64,000 nt of DNA from Amyloporia xantha (taxonomy: Eukaryota > Basidiomycota > Agaricomycetes > Polyporales > Adustoporiaceae). Under the pieces are notes generated by a model that was given only the letters and a program-made list of their open reading frames with translations, made no database searches and had not been told where the DNA came from. The stretch's first letter is position 1; each line of letters opens with the position of its first letter. Below, one piece after another: positions 37,554 through 47,908 of the stretch. Both the position numbers and the translations under genes were made by a program. The DNA lies in contig JAYKKR010000002.1 of the NCBI GenBank assembly GCA_036971615.1, positions 1,674,001 through 1,738,000 of the forward strand, read 5' to 3'.

Positions 37554-38172
37554 ACGAGTAGCTCGAACAATTCGCTTTCCAGGCCAGCCGTTACTGCACA
37601 AACAACTACCGTGGTCACACCGCAGGAACAAGTGGATTCCTCGCCTACAATACACAAGAGCCATGGTCATACAAACGCTGATGCCGTAGCAATTCTGACA
37701 AAAGCCACGCCTGTAGAGCATGCGCAACGTAACGGACTCCCAAGGTTTGTCAGATGTGACAACTCTTGACGCAACGCCAACAGACTCACAAATGGAATCA
37801 TCTTTCAGTATTCCAGGATCCAAGTTTCCGGATGTCACTCCGAATTCTGAGCATGATCCACCCGATTTGCTCCCAATCCCTGCTCAATTTATTAACCTCG
37901 TGTTTGTACTGGGAAAGTGCAGGAAATCTGGAATCTATCGGCCATTGTGTTCGGTTGTAGCTCTGGCACTGATGGAGCAGAACCCAAAGGTCTACCCGTT
38001 CGCCGGACTGACAAGCTGGCGGGGCTATGCTGCCGCTGCAGAGAAGGAGGGCATTGTAAAACTCGGTGGAACGGGTGGAGATGCATGGGTCTCGCTCGAG
38101 CCCGCCTGGTACGGTCGCGCCTCTGTCGCCACTCGGATATCGTCGCGCCCTGCACTATATACCCTCTCTTGA
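37554..38172 (+). pseudogene. Detached C-terminal part of NYN copy 2 (second LOTUS-like domain)
   Basis: After the TAG at 37,551 the same frame continues to about 37,770, then a one-base shift leads to a frame with SDVTTLDATPTDS and the domain QFINLVFVLGKCRKSGIYRP...GIVKLGG...AWVSLEPAWYGR. Copy 1 has the equivalent parts joined (GEVTTLGVTPTTP, then its second domain). I see no intron that repairs both breaks. It could also be an independent small exon set, but that is less likely. Confidence 0.55.
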
Positions 38173-38763
38173 TCAACATTAGGGCTACGTAGCCAGGTCC
38201 CCTCCTTACGCTGCTAGTAAGTTCCTAGTTCTCCCACAATTATGAGCGCTGGCTTCTACCACGCTCGACGACTTATATCAAACTCGCTATCGTCCTGCTC
38301 TCGTTGGTCGTTTGTACGTTGCCATCATTTATCTCGTAATATAGAGCAACCGGTGGCTCGTTCCGGTAGACTCAAGTGATTTGTATCATCAAATTTGCTA
38401 TCGTTGTCACTCGTATTTCTAACGCAATGTGCTCCTCGGAATGTGTTACAAACTTCCATCCCCCTTCTGGGAAGGCCAGAGCTGAAGATGTTCCTGTTTG
38501 GAGATGCACGCTGTGCAAGTAGCATTTGCAAGTGGATTGTTCTGAAGTCACTTCAGTGTATACTCCGCGAAATTCAGCTGTGCCCGATTATCGGAAACAA
38601 TGGTCCCGAATAGGCAACCGTCTAAGTAGCGCGCAACTATCAACGCAAGTAGGCCTCACCGTTGTCCATCTTCAAATTCGCTGTGTGCATTATCGCACTG
38701 GCACTATATGCATTACTTATAAGTTTCTGAGAGCACAAACACTGCCCTTATTTGCTTATTCTT
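38173..38763. repeat. Intergenic unit, duplicated 3' flank and promoter of copy 3
   Basis: The segments 38,150-38,255 and 38,353-38,450 match sequence after the remnant copy and after copy 1. Near the end, GCACAAACACTGCCCTT (38,731-38,747) is the copy-3 version of the shared promoter-proximal motif. Confidence 0.5.
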
Positions 38764-40758
38764 ATGGACGACCGCCAACAGAATGTCGCTATCTTTTGGG
38801 ATTACGGTGGGTTCTAGCAAGAGCTTCTCTTCTTAACCACGAGTCGAACACGTAATTGACTTTGCATATAGAGAATTGTACCCCACCATCTTCTGTTCCA
38901 GGATATGACATTGTCAATAATATCCGCGAGATTGCGCAAGCGTACGGCAGCGTAAAGCTATTCAAGGCTTACCTTGAGCTGTCGGAACGACCATCGCCTA
39001 ATTCCAGTCGTCTGCGTTCCGAGCTTGTGTCATGTGGAATATCCCTTACAGACTGTCCGCACAATGGAAGGAAGGATGTCGCTGACAAAATGATGATAGG
39101 TATGTTCGCCGGTCTCCTTTGAGTGCATTCGGAAGTCTAATTGAGACTTAGTCGATATGTTAGCATATGCTATCGATACGCCTGCTCCCGCCACAGTTGT
39201 CCTTATTTCTGGTGATCGCGACTTCGTTTATGCGGTCTCTGTTTTGCGATGGCGGCAATATCGCGTCGTTTTGGTTGCTCCAGACTCTGCACATTGCAGT
39301 CTTCGATCTCAGGCATCTACGACTCTTGACTGGGAATACGACATCCTCGGAAAGGCTAGGGCTGTCGGTCGACGAGGTTCCGATGCTGTGCCTGATATAG
39401 TGCCGGCGCGTACTCCAAAAGAAAGCTATCATCGACGTGTCGAATCATCCACTGGCCCTACGCCTATGCCTTCTACAGGCTCACACCAATATGATCGCCG
39501 CCAGTCGCTCCGTAGCCCCATAGATGATTTACCAGATGTAGATCGTCCGCAGGTGACGGTCACCGCTGGCGTAACTGGCCCTTCAACGAGACCACCAAGC
39601 GGGCGTGGAGTTCCAAATCCTGCTGGTTTCAATGCAATCAACAGCAAACATACCACCCAGAACATAGCGTCTTCTTTTCCCGCCACGCCCCTTCGTCCCG
39701 CTCCAATGATATCCGTGTCTGATCCGCCACCTGCCTCTGCGAAACACGTTTTTGAAGATGCTGCAGAGTTTGAGGACAGTGGACTTACGGCAGATCTGAA
39801 CGCCTACTTGCCGCCTCTTGGAGGGTTCCCATACTCAGGTGGTCCAACTTCACATGTAGGTGACGTTTAATTTTTTGCCAAGTACCCTCAAAAATGTGAC
39901 TTCCTCCTCTCAGCCAACTAACTCTACCTCTTCCGCGGATCACAATGCCCTGCGCAGAGCACCTCTCATGGTACCTAGGACTAATGTCACGAACGTGAGT
40001 GAAGTATTGCCCGTGAGCAGCCTTTGTCTCATACTATGGCAACGCAGATAACCACAAGAAATATGTACCCTCTTCCACAGGAACCCGAAGAAACAAAACC
40101 AACAAGAACTGACAGTCGCATCTTCGCCGATTTACACCGCTCGCCTCTCTCTTCGGATAGCTCCGGCCCCCCTACTCCTTCTGATATGATGCACGTAAAC
40201 GGAGAGAATAGCCAGCAACGTGTTTTTAAACCGCTCTTCAGGACAGAAGATCATGTTCTATGCGGCAGCGGTATACACCCAAGATGCATAGCGCCGCCAA
40301 CACACGTTCAATGTCGATTTGGTCTGGTGGAGCTACCGGCGAAAGCAGGCTCAACACCCACCAGTACAGTTTCGTCGTCCCCATTCCCGATCTCGTCGAC
40401 CGAAAACCGATCCTTACCCATTCCCCGCATACCAGTTGAGCCGAGATCGGCCGGTCGGCCTCAGCCCTCGCCCTCTGAACTGGAGCTTCCCCAAGTCCCT
40501 CCAGAGTTTAAGACCCTGATTGGGTTACTGGAGAAACATCGAATGTCGGGTGTTCTTCAGCCACTACGTACCACTGTGGCCTGCGCATTAGTGGCAAGAG
40601 ATCCGACTGCATACGAGTTGGCAGGAGTGCAGCGCTGGAACCAATATGCCTCATTAGCGGTCCAAGCCGGGGTCATCCAGCTCGGCGGGTGGCAAGGGGC
40701 AGCGTGGGTATACCTCGAACCGGCCTGGTATGGTCGCGTAACTCTGCCGAGTCAGTAG
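38764..40758 (+). CDS. NYN-domain ribonuclease-like protein with one LOTUS-like domain (copy 3), 588 aa
   Basis: Exons are 38,764-38,806, 38,872-39,099, 39,152-39,855, 39,914-39,994 and 40,048-40,758. The first exon is 43 nt, as in the other copies, and the first two introns split the same codons (E of WDYEN, V of MIVDM). The NYN domain is intact: NVAIFWDYENC, GRKDVADKMMIVDM and VLISGDRDFVYAV. The linker differs strongly from copies 1 and 2. One LOTUS-like domain closes the protein: EFKTLIGLLEKHRMSG...LAGVQRW...GVIQLGG...AWVYLEPAWYGR. No frame breaks are seen, so this copy looks functional. It is probably an RNA-directed nuclease; substrate unknown. Confidence 0.75.
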
Positions 40759-41270
40759 GCAATCGTCGAGAGCCACTCCAAGAAATTCAAACACATAAAC
40801 TATAGGACAAACCAAGTCAAGGGGTTCGATCGTTCGATCCACAATTGTTTATTTTTTGGTATATAATCCAAAATGTTCCAAAGCTTAAGGCTACGTTGTG
40901 TCGCTGTATTAAACGTTTTGATGCGCGCCCAATGTGTTATACACCGTCACTGTTGTTATAGTATAGTGTAGCATGATTCCCGGCTCGTGCATCGAACACA
41001 GTATGCCGACATATGGCACATAGTCTAGCTAGTATGTGTGGTCCACACTCGGAGCACGATATCATCATGGTCGCCCGACTTCTCGATTAATTGCAACTCC
41101 TCCACACTCCGGGCGACTTCCTCATCCAAATCCTCGCCCTTTTGCGTATATACCAATTCGCTGCTGATTAACTCTTGACATAGCCACGGTTCCATGGCGG
41201 CTGCAGTCACTTTTGCAAGATCCTGAGGCTCGAGTCGCATCATCAGCCGAACGCATGCAGAGCTGCCAAT
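40759..41270. other. Intergenic, no supported gene
   Basis: A minus-strand open frame of 72 codons (41,025-41,243) has an acidic composition but no recognisable motif or splice partners, so I do not call it. Confidence 0.35.
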
Positions 41271-41535
41271 CCCTGGTCAATTTCTCAACCTCTTGTTTGT
41301 ACTGAAAAAGTGCCGGAAATCTGGAATCTATCGGCCATTGCAGTTAGTTGTAGGTCTGGCACTGGTAGAACAGAACGCAAGGGTCTAGTCGTACGCCGGG
41401 GTCAAAAGCTGGCGGGATTATGCTGCCGCTGCAGAGAAGGAGGGCATTGTGGAACTCGGTGGAATGTACAGGTGTCAGAGGTGAATGGGTCTCGCTCGTG
41501 GTATGATCGCGCCCTGCCAGCGTTATATACCCTCT
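41271..41535 (+). pseudogene. Remnant of a fourth NYN-array copy (LOTUS-like domain fragment)
   Basis: The sequence reads in broken frames as PGQFLNLLFVLKKCRKSGI, YRPLQLVV, then YAGVKSWRDYAAAAEKEG and IVELGG. This is closely similar to the second LOTUS-like domain of copy 2. It contains an in-frame TAG (near 41,387) and lacks the N-terminal exons. The downstream flank (to about 41,620) matches the flank of copy 2, including ctacgtagccaggt, so this is a partial segmental duplication. Confidence 0.65.
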
Positions 41536-41631
41536 CCTTGTCAACATTTGGGCTACGTAGCCAGGTGCCCTTACGCTGCCAGTAAGTTCCTATTTCTCCT
41601 ACGATTAGTATGAGCACTGGTTTCAGTAACT

Positions 41632-41790
41632 GGTGTTGTCAAATTTACTATCGTTGCCATTTGTATTTCTACCGCAATGTGCTATCTCATGCTTTCAAGT
41701 TCCGATGATGTCTGAGAATGTATTATACTGTATCACATACTCTACTGTCGTCGTAGTGTTTGGAGTTCAACTTGATCCCCAACTCCGACA
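41632..41790 (+). repeat. Third copy of the NYN-array 3'-flank repeat
   Basis: The stretch with tcaaatttactatcgttgcc, caagttccgatgatgtctga and cgtcgtagtgtttggagttc matches 34,850-34,985 with scattered substitutions. Confidence 0.65.
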
Positions 41791-41799
41791 AGGAGGAGG

Positions 41800-42953
41800 G
41801 CTTTGTCCATGCACAAACGACCCACCATCCGCGACTTCAGTTGTGACGTGAGAGACATCTGTCAAATAGCGTTTCCGATTTTAATCCTATTGGTCGCTAT
41901 GAAATTTTGAATGTATGTTACATGGAGTACTGTTGTCTCGAAGCCTGAGATGTACTGTAGCTTGTATTATCCATGCTAATTTCTAGTGGCATTCTCTGTT
42001 GCTATGTGTGTCCAGTTATGTAACGTTGCAATAAGCACACTTCAATGGAGTCGGGGACTGGCGCTTGCCGCCGCTACGATGGCATGATTCACCTGAGGTA
42101 TGGCCGTGTAGAGCGCTCAGCGGCAGCACCCGCTACACTAGTATACGATGTTACTGGCCCCCTCTATCCAGTGCACATCCCTTGCTCACCGTTCATTTTA
42201 TGTCGTAAGGATCTGCGTAAATGAGAATGTTTGGCCGTGACTTGTACCTGAAGTTACTTCGATTGCTCCTCGCGAAATTCACTGGCAGCGTGCCCCACCT
42301 CAACCTCACCGTAAATATAGCTAATTAGCTTGGCATACACGTGAGGTGTGGCAAGCTAATTAGCTTCGATTGGTATGTCCCCGCACACTGCCAGTACCAC
42401 CGCCAGATAGCTACCACCTCCTGCCAATTCAAGTACTCAGAGTCGAGATCACTGTTTGATGGGCCATATTGGACAAATATGTCGTAACTCATAACTGACC
42501 AGTGTTATCCATCTAAATTCTCGTTTATACTCAATTATCCCCATAAATACCCAAGGATCCGCTCCAAAACTTGTATATTTCCTCAAATATCACAGTATTT
42601 CCAAGTATTCACACATGGTGAGCCACTGCTCTACGTTCGATTTTGCATGTGCTACTGTATACCCAAGGTTCGTGAGCGTGGATACTTGGGTATCAAGGTC
42701 ACATGTTCAAGATCACACATCGCTCTCGATCAGATCGACATTTCCCCTGATCTATTATACTTGAGTATCATTCTCGGACACTCGGCTTTGCTCTGTCTTG
42801 TTTTATTATGTTCCTGTAGTCGTTAATGGCATCCATATGTATACCCCATATTACCACTCAGGCCACAGCTCGATGTCTCACGCCTCGATGGTGTCCCAGC
42901 TGACCGTGTGACCTCTCTGAGTCGGTACACTGCTCACTACATCATTCATCTCT
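41800..42953. other. Gene-free stretch with palindromes before the integrase gene
   Basis: Two copies of an AGCTAATTAGCTT palindrome lie at about 42,319-42,331 and 42,353-42,366. From 42,546 to 42,780 there is a cluster of ATACCCAAGG / GATACTTGGGTATC (42,681-42,694) / ATACTTGAGTAT (42,767-42,778) sites. No coding sequence is apparent. Confidence 0.45.
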
Positions 42954-44771
42954 ATGTCCCAACCGTTGCAGAATATTCGTTCAGCTTATGTGGTTCTCAA
43001 TGATCGAGTCCTTCGTGCGTTGAGGACTCAGTTAGGTGATGTTACCCGCCTAGGTGAAACGAAGGGACAGGCACTGTCACTTCTTCAAGCGGCCGAAACG
43101 GTACTGCAATCTTCCATTTCCACAAATCACTGACTGACCGTGACATTGATACAGAATCGAGCGCACTTCCCTCCTGCGGAGCTGGCTACTCTCCGTGACA
43201 GTATCACTGCTATGCTTGAGGCCCTTGATGACGCATGTCATCAGTCCTCTGATCTCCCTGACTCCGACACTCTCATAGTCTCTCAGCCCATTCGAACTGG
43301 TCGCAAAGGACGGCCTCGCATAGCCATCGATCCTCAATTTCTAGCGCATGCTCTTGATCTGCGCGGACCATCCCTTATTGCCCCGGTTCTTGGGTGTTCA
43401 TCTCGCACCATCCGACGACGTGCTCTCGAATATAATCTTGCTGAACCTGCCCCGCCTGTTTACCTCGACACTCTTCAAGACGATGGCTCATTCATGCGCA
43501 CTTATCAGTCCACTACACGTCCTGTATCGTCTCTCACTGATGACGAACTCGATATCTTTGTGTCTGCCATTCTCAACATATTCCCCTCATTCGGACGTCG
43601 TATGTTGAAGGGCCATCTGAAGGCTGCTGGTCATCATGTCCCGAGGGACAGGATCGCCGCTTCCTACATACGTGTGCATGGTGCCCCCGGTGCATTCGGT
43701 GACAGGACGATTCATCGGAGGGCTTACACCGTTGCAGGTGCTAATTCATTGTGGCATCATGACGGGCAGCATGGTGAGAACACTCGTGATTGTCCTCTCT
43801 TGACTTGTCCATTCATTCTGTGTTTGCAGGCCTCATCCGATTCAAAATTGTCATTCACTGCTTCATCGATGGAAAGTCTCGACTCGTCACTGGCATTCAA
43901 GTCAACAACAACAATCGTGCGCAGACTGTGCTTGATCTTTTCCTTCATGCTACTGCCCAGCATGGGGTACCCAGTCGTGTGCGTGGAGACCACGGCACTG
44001 AGAATATGCTTGTCGCTGAATGGATGGACGCTCACCGAGGATCAGGACGGGGGTCCTACATTTGGGGTCGGTCAGTGATAACAGTCCCCTAGTTGAGTCT
44101 CCACTGACGTCTATTCCTGTTGTATACAGCAGTGTGCACAATACACGTATCGAACGGCTCTGGTACGATGTGACTCACGGCTTTGGCCAGAAATGGAAGA
44201 ATTTCTTTCTGGACCTCGAAGCCAACTGTCATCTCAATCCTCGCCTTCCTGGACACATTTGGCTCCTCCATCACCTTTTTCTCCCATCAATCAACCAAGA
44301 TGCACAAGATTGGGCGACAACGTGGAACTCCCATCATCTCCAGATACGTGGCGAGCGTGAGCGCAGCCCCGTGATATGTTCATGTTCAGCATGATACAAG
44401 ATGGTCCTCGTGGCCTTCGGACGATAGCACGTACTGCTGCTGATGAAGATCTAGCGGATCCTGGCTCATATGGCATCGATTGGGATGTTGCTGACGATGC
44501 CGTTCTCATGAGCCACCTCTTAGAGAATAACCCGCAGGACTGGGCGGATGAGAACCCTTTTACGGTAGGCCCAGCTACATTATCCGATGTGCCATGTGAG
44601 CCGCCCGATGCGCCTTTACAACCTCAGCAGGTAGAGTACTTGGATATTCAGCTCGCCTCAGTAGTCAATTTGTCTTCGAGGTCTATGGTGGTACGACGAT
44701 TAGTCTGGGAACATGCTCTAGCTATATGTAACATTATGTATGCTCAGCCGGAGTCGATCCAACGTGCTTAA
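42954..44771 (+). pseudogene. Integrase-core (DDE) transposase, one frameshift
   Basis: Exons are 42,954-43,100, 43,155-43,773, 43,830-44,070 and 44,130-44,771, with introns of 54, 56 and 59 nt. The N-terminus is helical. A helix-turn-helix-like part (LAHALDLRGPSLIAPVLGCS, SRTIRRRALEYNL) follows. The catalytic core has D in WHHDGQHG, a strand IVIHCFIDGKSRLVTGIQV, D in RVRGDHGTEN and E in NTRIERLWYDV. The last two are separated by 34 residues, the DD34-35E spacing of integrases. This is like the retroviral-type integrase cores of Ginger/TDD-like transposons; I cannot assign the exact clade. At about 44,365-44,370 one base appears missing (after RSP), because the frame continues only after a shift as DMFMFSMIQDGPRG. 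The stop is at 44,769-44,771. Confidence 0.7.
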
Positions 44772-45358
44772 CCACCCATATCAATTGAATCATGTTCTTC
44801 TCGATATTGGATTCTCTCGTGTGAAGTTCAGTGCAATTAAGATACCCTTGAGTGGTTAAATATGTTCAAGTTATCTGCACGTAAATTCCCAATTAATGAC
44901 GGTCCACATAGCCACAAGATGCTAGGCCCTCTTCCAAGCGTGAACACCTACCCATTATCCTTGAGTATATAGTAGTAAGGCTACCGTGCTGATCTCTCGA
45001 GTCATAACACTTCAAACGATGAATAGCTTGAATCGGTTTCTACCTTGGTGAATGCATACTATATCGACTTAATTCCCTTGTGGCAATGAGCTCTCTGTCG
45101 ATCCCAAATGTGAGTGCTCTCTTCTAGGATGTCTCAAGCACCATGTGCAATCGAATGGTCCTATTCATTGCTCAAAGATACTAGCCAGTAGTTCAGGGAC
45201 AATGTCCGCGGTCGACCACTAGAAGGGCCACATAATTGATCTTCGATCAATGTCATCCGAAACCTAACCACGGTGAATAAAGTATCCAATTATTTATAAT
45301 AACGTCCACTGGAGGCCCTTTTGGGCGACGCAGTGCTGCCCGGTCTGCTTGGAAATCC
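44772..45358. other. Intergenic stretch between integrase and companion gene
   Basis: No gene is seen. ATACCCTTGAGTGG (about 44,842) and CCTTGAGTATATA (about 44,959) resemble the palindromes in the left cluster. Confidence 0.4.
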
Positions 45359-47483
45359 ATGTCTGCTCCTACCGCACCCCGTCGTTCAACTAGACACCGT
45401 ACACCTGCCCGACGTGCAGATGAATACATCTCTTTTTCTGCACGAGGTGAGTAACGCTTCAATGACAATTGCCCTCACCAAAATTCTCACTGCTCCGCAG
45501 GTCCCGAGGGTAATGGTGAGTTTGCTCGTGAATACCCCTATTTCCCAATGGGCCCGCGCCCCGAGCTCTTCATTGACATTTCTACCTCATCACTCAGAGG
45601 CTCAAAATCCATCTCCGGAGCATGTCATTACCACACAAACCGACGAGTCTTCTGGAATAGTCAGTGAAGCGCAAGTTGACTCCCCGGGGGCCAGCGATGC
45701 CACTCAGCGCGCATCTGGTAAGGGCCATTGGTTCGATTCACATACTCACAAACCAATGTTGCTCTCTCAGTTCTGGTAATTGAGCAAAACTCAATCATCA
45801 GCGATATCACCGACGGACAAGTCACAGTTGAACAGCATGGTCTTGACATTTCCACCGCCACTGCCGATGAATGCATCGAGGAGCTTATGCGTTTGCGCCA
45901 TCTCAGCCCAGATGACCAAGAGTCCTTTTTGACAATGATCAATGAACATGAGCGGGACGCTAGGAAGGCAATGCACTCTCTTCAATCGGAGTCGCTTCCA
46001 GTGCAGGCTCCAACCGCTCAAAATCAACACATAACTCCGCTTCTACTTGACAGGCCTGATATAGAAACAAACAGCGCTCACTTATTATCCAACTGGGCAG
46101 GTATTCCGTCAACACCCTCAGCTAATACTCTTCTTCAAGAACATGTCGTGCGTGCTACGATGCTGTCAAGCTGATAGTTCGAACTTGAACTTATGTATAG
46201 ATGACAACTGCTGGTTCCGAGACACAGAGTCCCATGACTGCCCAGGAGTCTTTAGAGATGAACTACATGCGTGGTTTCTCTCCCTTGCAGGACTCCCCCT
46301 GGTCACCCTTATCTCGTGTATTGTGGGAAGATGAAGGCCATGCTATTGTGTCAAGTAATCCCCTTATGCCAGGTCAGTCGCTACCTCCATCTTAGTAGCA
46401 TGTGTACGACATCATTCAACTTCAAGCAGTTCTCTTTTATATTGGGATACACATGAAGAATACACGCCGTACCTTCACCAAAGATCATCTTCGTTTGCCT
46501 TCAGGCAACGATGCCCAACTTGGAGATGTCCTTCGCCTCTTGCTCACATCAGACACCCTGGTCGGCCGCTTCTTGGAACAGATTACCGGCACGTCAGAGG
46601 CGCAGGAGAGTCTCTATGTCGCTGAGTCCAATTGCGCTATCCCCGCCGAATTGAACTACCAGCCACACGATGCAGGCTTTCACGAGATAGGCAAATTTGC
46701 AAACGCAATGGAGCTCCCCCTCGCGACTTATGCTCTCACACCTGTGCCTCCTTCCGGTCGATCTCACGTCGCTACGCGCTTCAGTTCATCCAGCCCTCTC
46801 TATGTGCTATATATTTATGCCGCAGTGAGCACATGGACAGCCTCTACTTGCGCTCCACTCATCTGACTCTTCGTTCATGACAGGGATCAGACCCGACTTC
46901 TCTTACTCCAGGGTCGGGTATCATACGAGCAATATCCACCGAGTCTCTCGATATGACTCAGAGCCCAGAGGCAGCATATCTCACCGCCACTTTCCCTCAT
47001 TTTATTCACGGCTTGAATCAGTTCATGGCTGAAGGAGCGTATGGCACTGCATACAAAAGACATATCATCGAGCGGGAGCTTCACCATATCTGCGGTCAGA
47101 TTGGTATTGTGTTCACCGCACGCAAGACCCAATTTGCTCAAGTCATCTACAACAACCGGACTCTGACCATTGGGCCAGACACCGTCGCCACATGGGCACA
47201 CATCCCCCAGACATTCAGAAATTATCGCACCTGGGTGAACCAAAATTTGAAGGTATACCAGTATGTCTTAGACCGACGTCATGATGGTATCAACCTGTCT
47301 GCCGATGAGACGACGGTTCTCGAAGTCATGCATCAGTTCAACCAAGCCCCGCTTCTGCCAGTGCCGACCCGCGAGCCAAGTATGCAGACAGATATGAAAC
47401 AATGGAAAGCAGCTCGTATGGCTTTGACGAAGTGGAAGGACTTACGCAAGGCAGTCGAGGAGCAAATGGTGGAGCATGCATAA
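45359..47483 (+). CDS. Unknown protein, companion of the integrase gene
   Basis: I do not recognise this protein. It is multi-exon and without visible breaks. Exon 1 (45,359-45,449) is basic: MSAPTAPRRSTRHRTPARRA. A 15-nt micro-exon follows (45,502-45,516), then an exon at about 45,598-45,720 (EAQNPSPEHVITTQTDE) and one from about 45,774 with ECIEELMRLRHLSPDDQESF. Later exons carry LEMNYMRGFSPLQDSPWSPL, FTKDHLRLPSGNDAQLGDVL and AYLTATFPHFIHGLNQFMAE. The last part is AYGTAYKRHIIERELHHICG, ...AQVIYNNRTL and KWKDLRKAVEEQMVEHA before the stop at 47,481-47,483. No cysteine motif, membrane segment or nuclease motif is obvious. A basic N-terminus and a helical C-terminal part could fit a DNA-binding accessory factor of the element; that is a guess. 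Splice sites after 46,100 are approximate. Confidence 0.6.
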
Positions 47484-47780
47484 TCACGGGCGAACGTCCC
47501 TCATGCTATGGTAAGTTTGCGTCCCAGTGAGGCCTGTTTTAACTAATAATCACCATTATTTCAAGATCTTCTGTCTCCTGTGCACGCACATTATTACCGT
47601 CGTAATCTTTAATTACACTACTGTTAGATGCCAAGCAGGCTATTATAGTACAGGTTACAATGTCATGCCGAGGCGTAGTATGCATTGTTCTCGGGCTCAG
47701 GCCTACATGGCTCGCCGAGGCGAGCTCGAGGCCACATGAGCCAGTTAGACGCTGTACCGTGCAGAATACCTGGCTCGCCC

Positions 47781-47908
47781 AATATGGGGTTTATGGCCCC
47801 AAATTCAATTTTGTAAGGGACTTAGCTTTCTTAACAATGCGCTGGAATGGCTATTTGGGGCCTTATTCATGCAATACTCACCCGAGAATCCGTTTTGCTT
47901 CAGCGCTT
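47781..47908 (+). repeat. Repeat blocks A and B, copy 1
   Basis: Block A (AATATGGGGTTTATGGCCCC, then AAATTCAATTTTGT) and block B (CACCCGAGAATCCGTTTTGC, then TTCAGCGCTT) lie about 50 bp apart. The pair recurs at 59,155-59,283, block B alone at 51,282-51,311 and block A inverted at 55,893-55,950. Confidence 0.6.

Noticed and set aside
40824..40850. ggttcgatcgttcgatccac followed by a T run, tRNA-like
   Set aside because: This is a short direct repeat; no cloverleaf can be drawn upstream and the T run is AT-rich intergenic DNA.
41025..41243. 72-codon acidic minus-strand frame
   Set aside because: No start context, splice partner or motif supports it.
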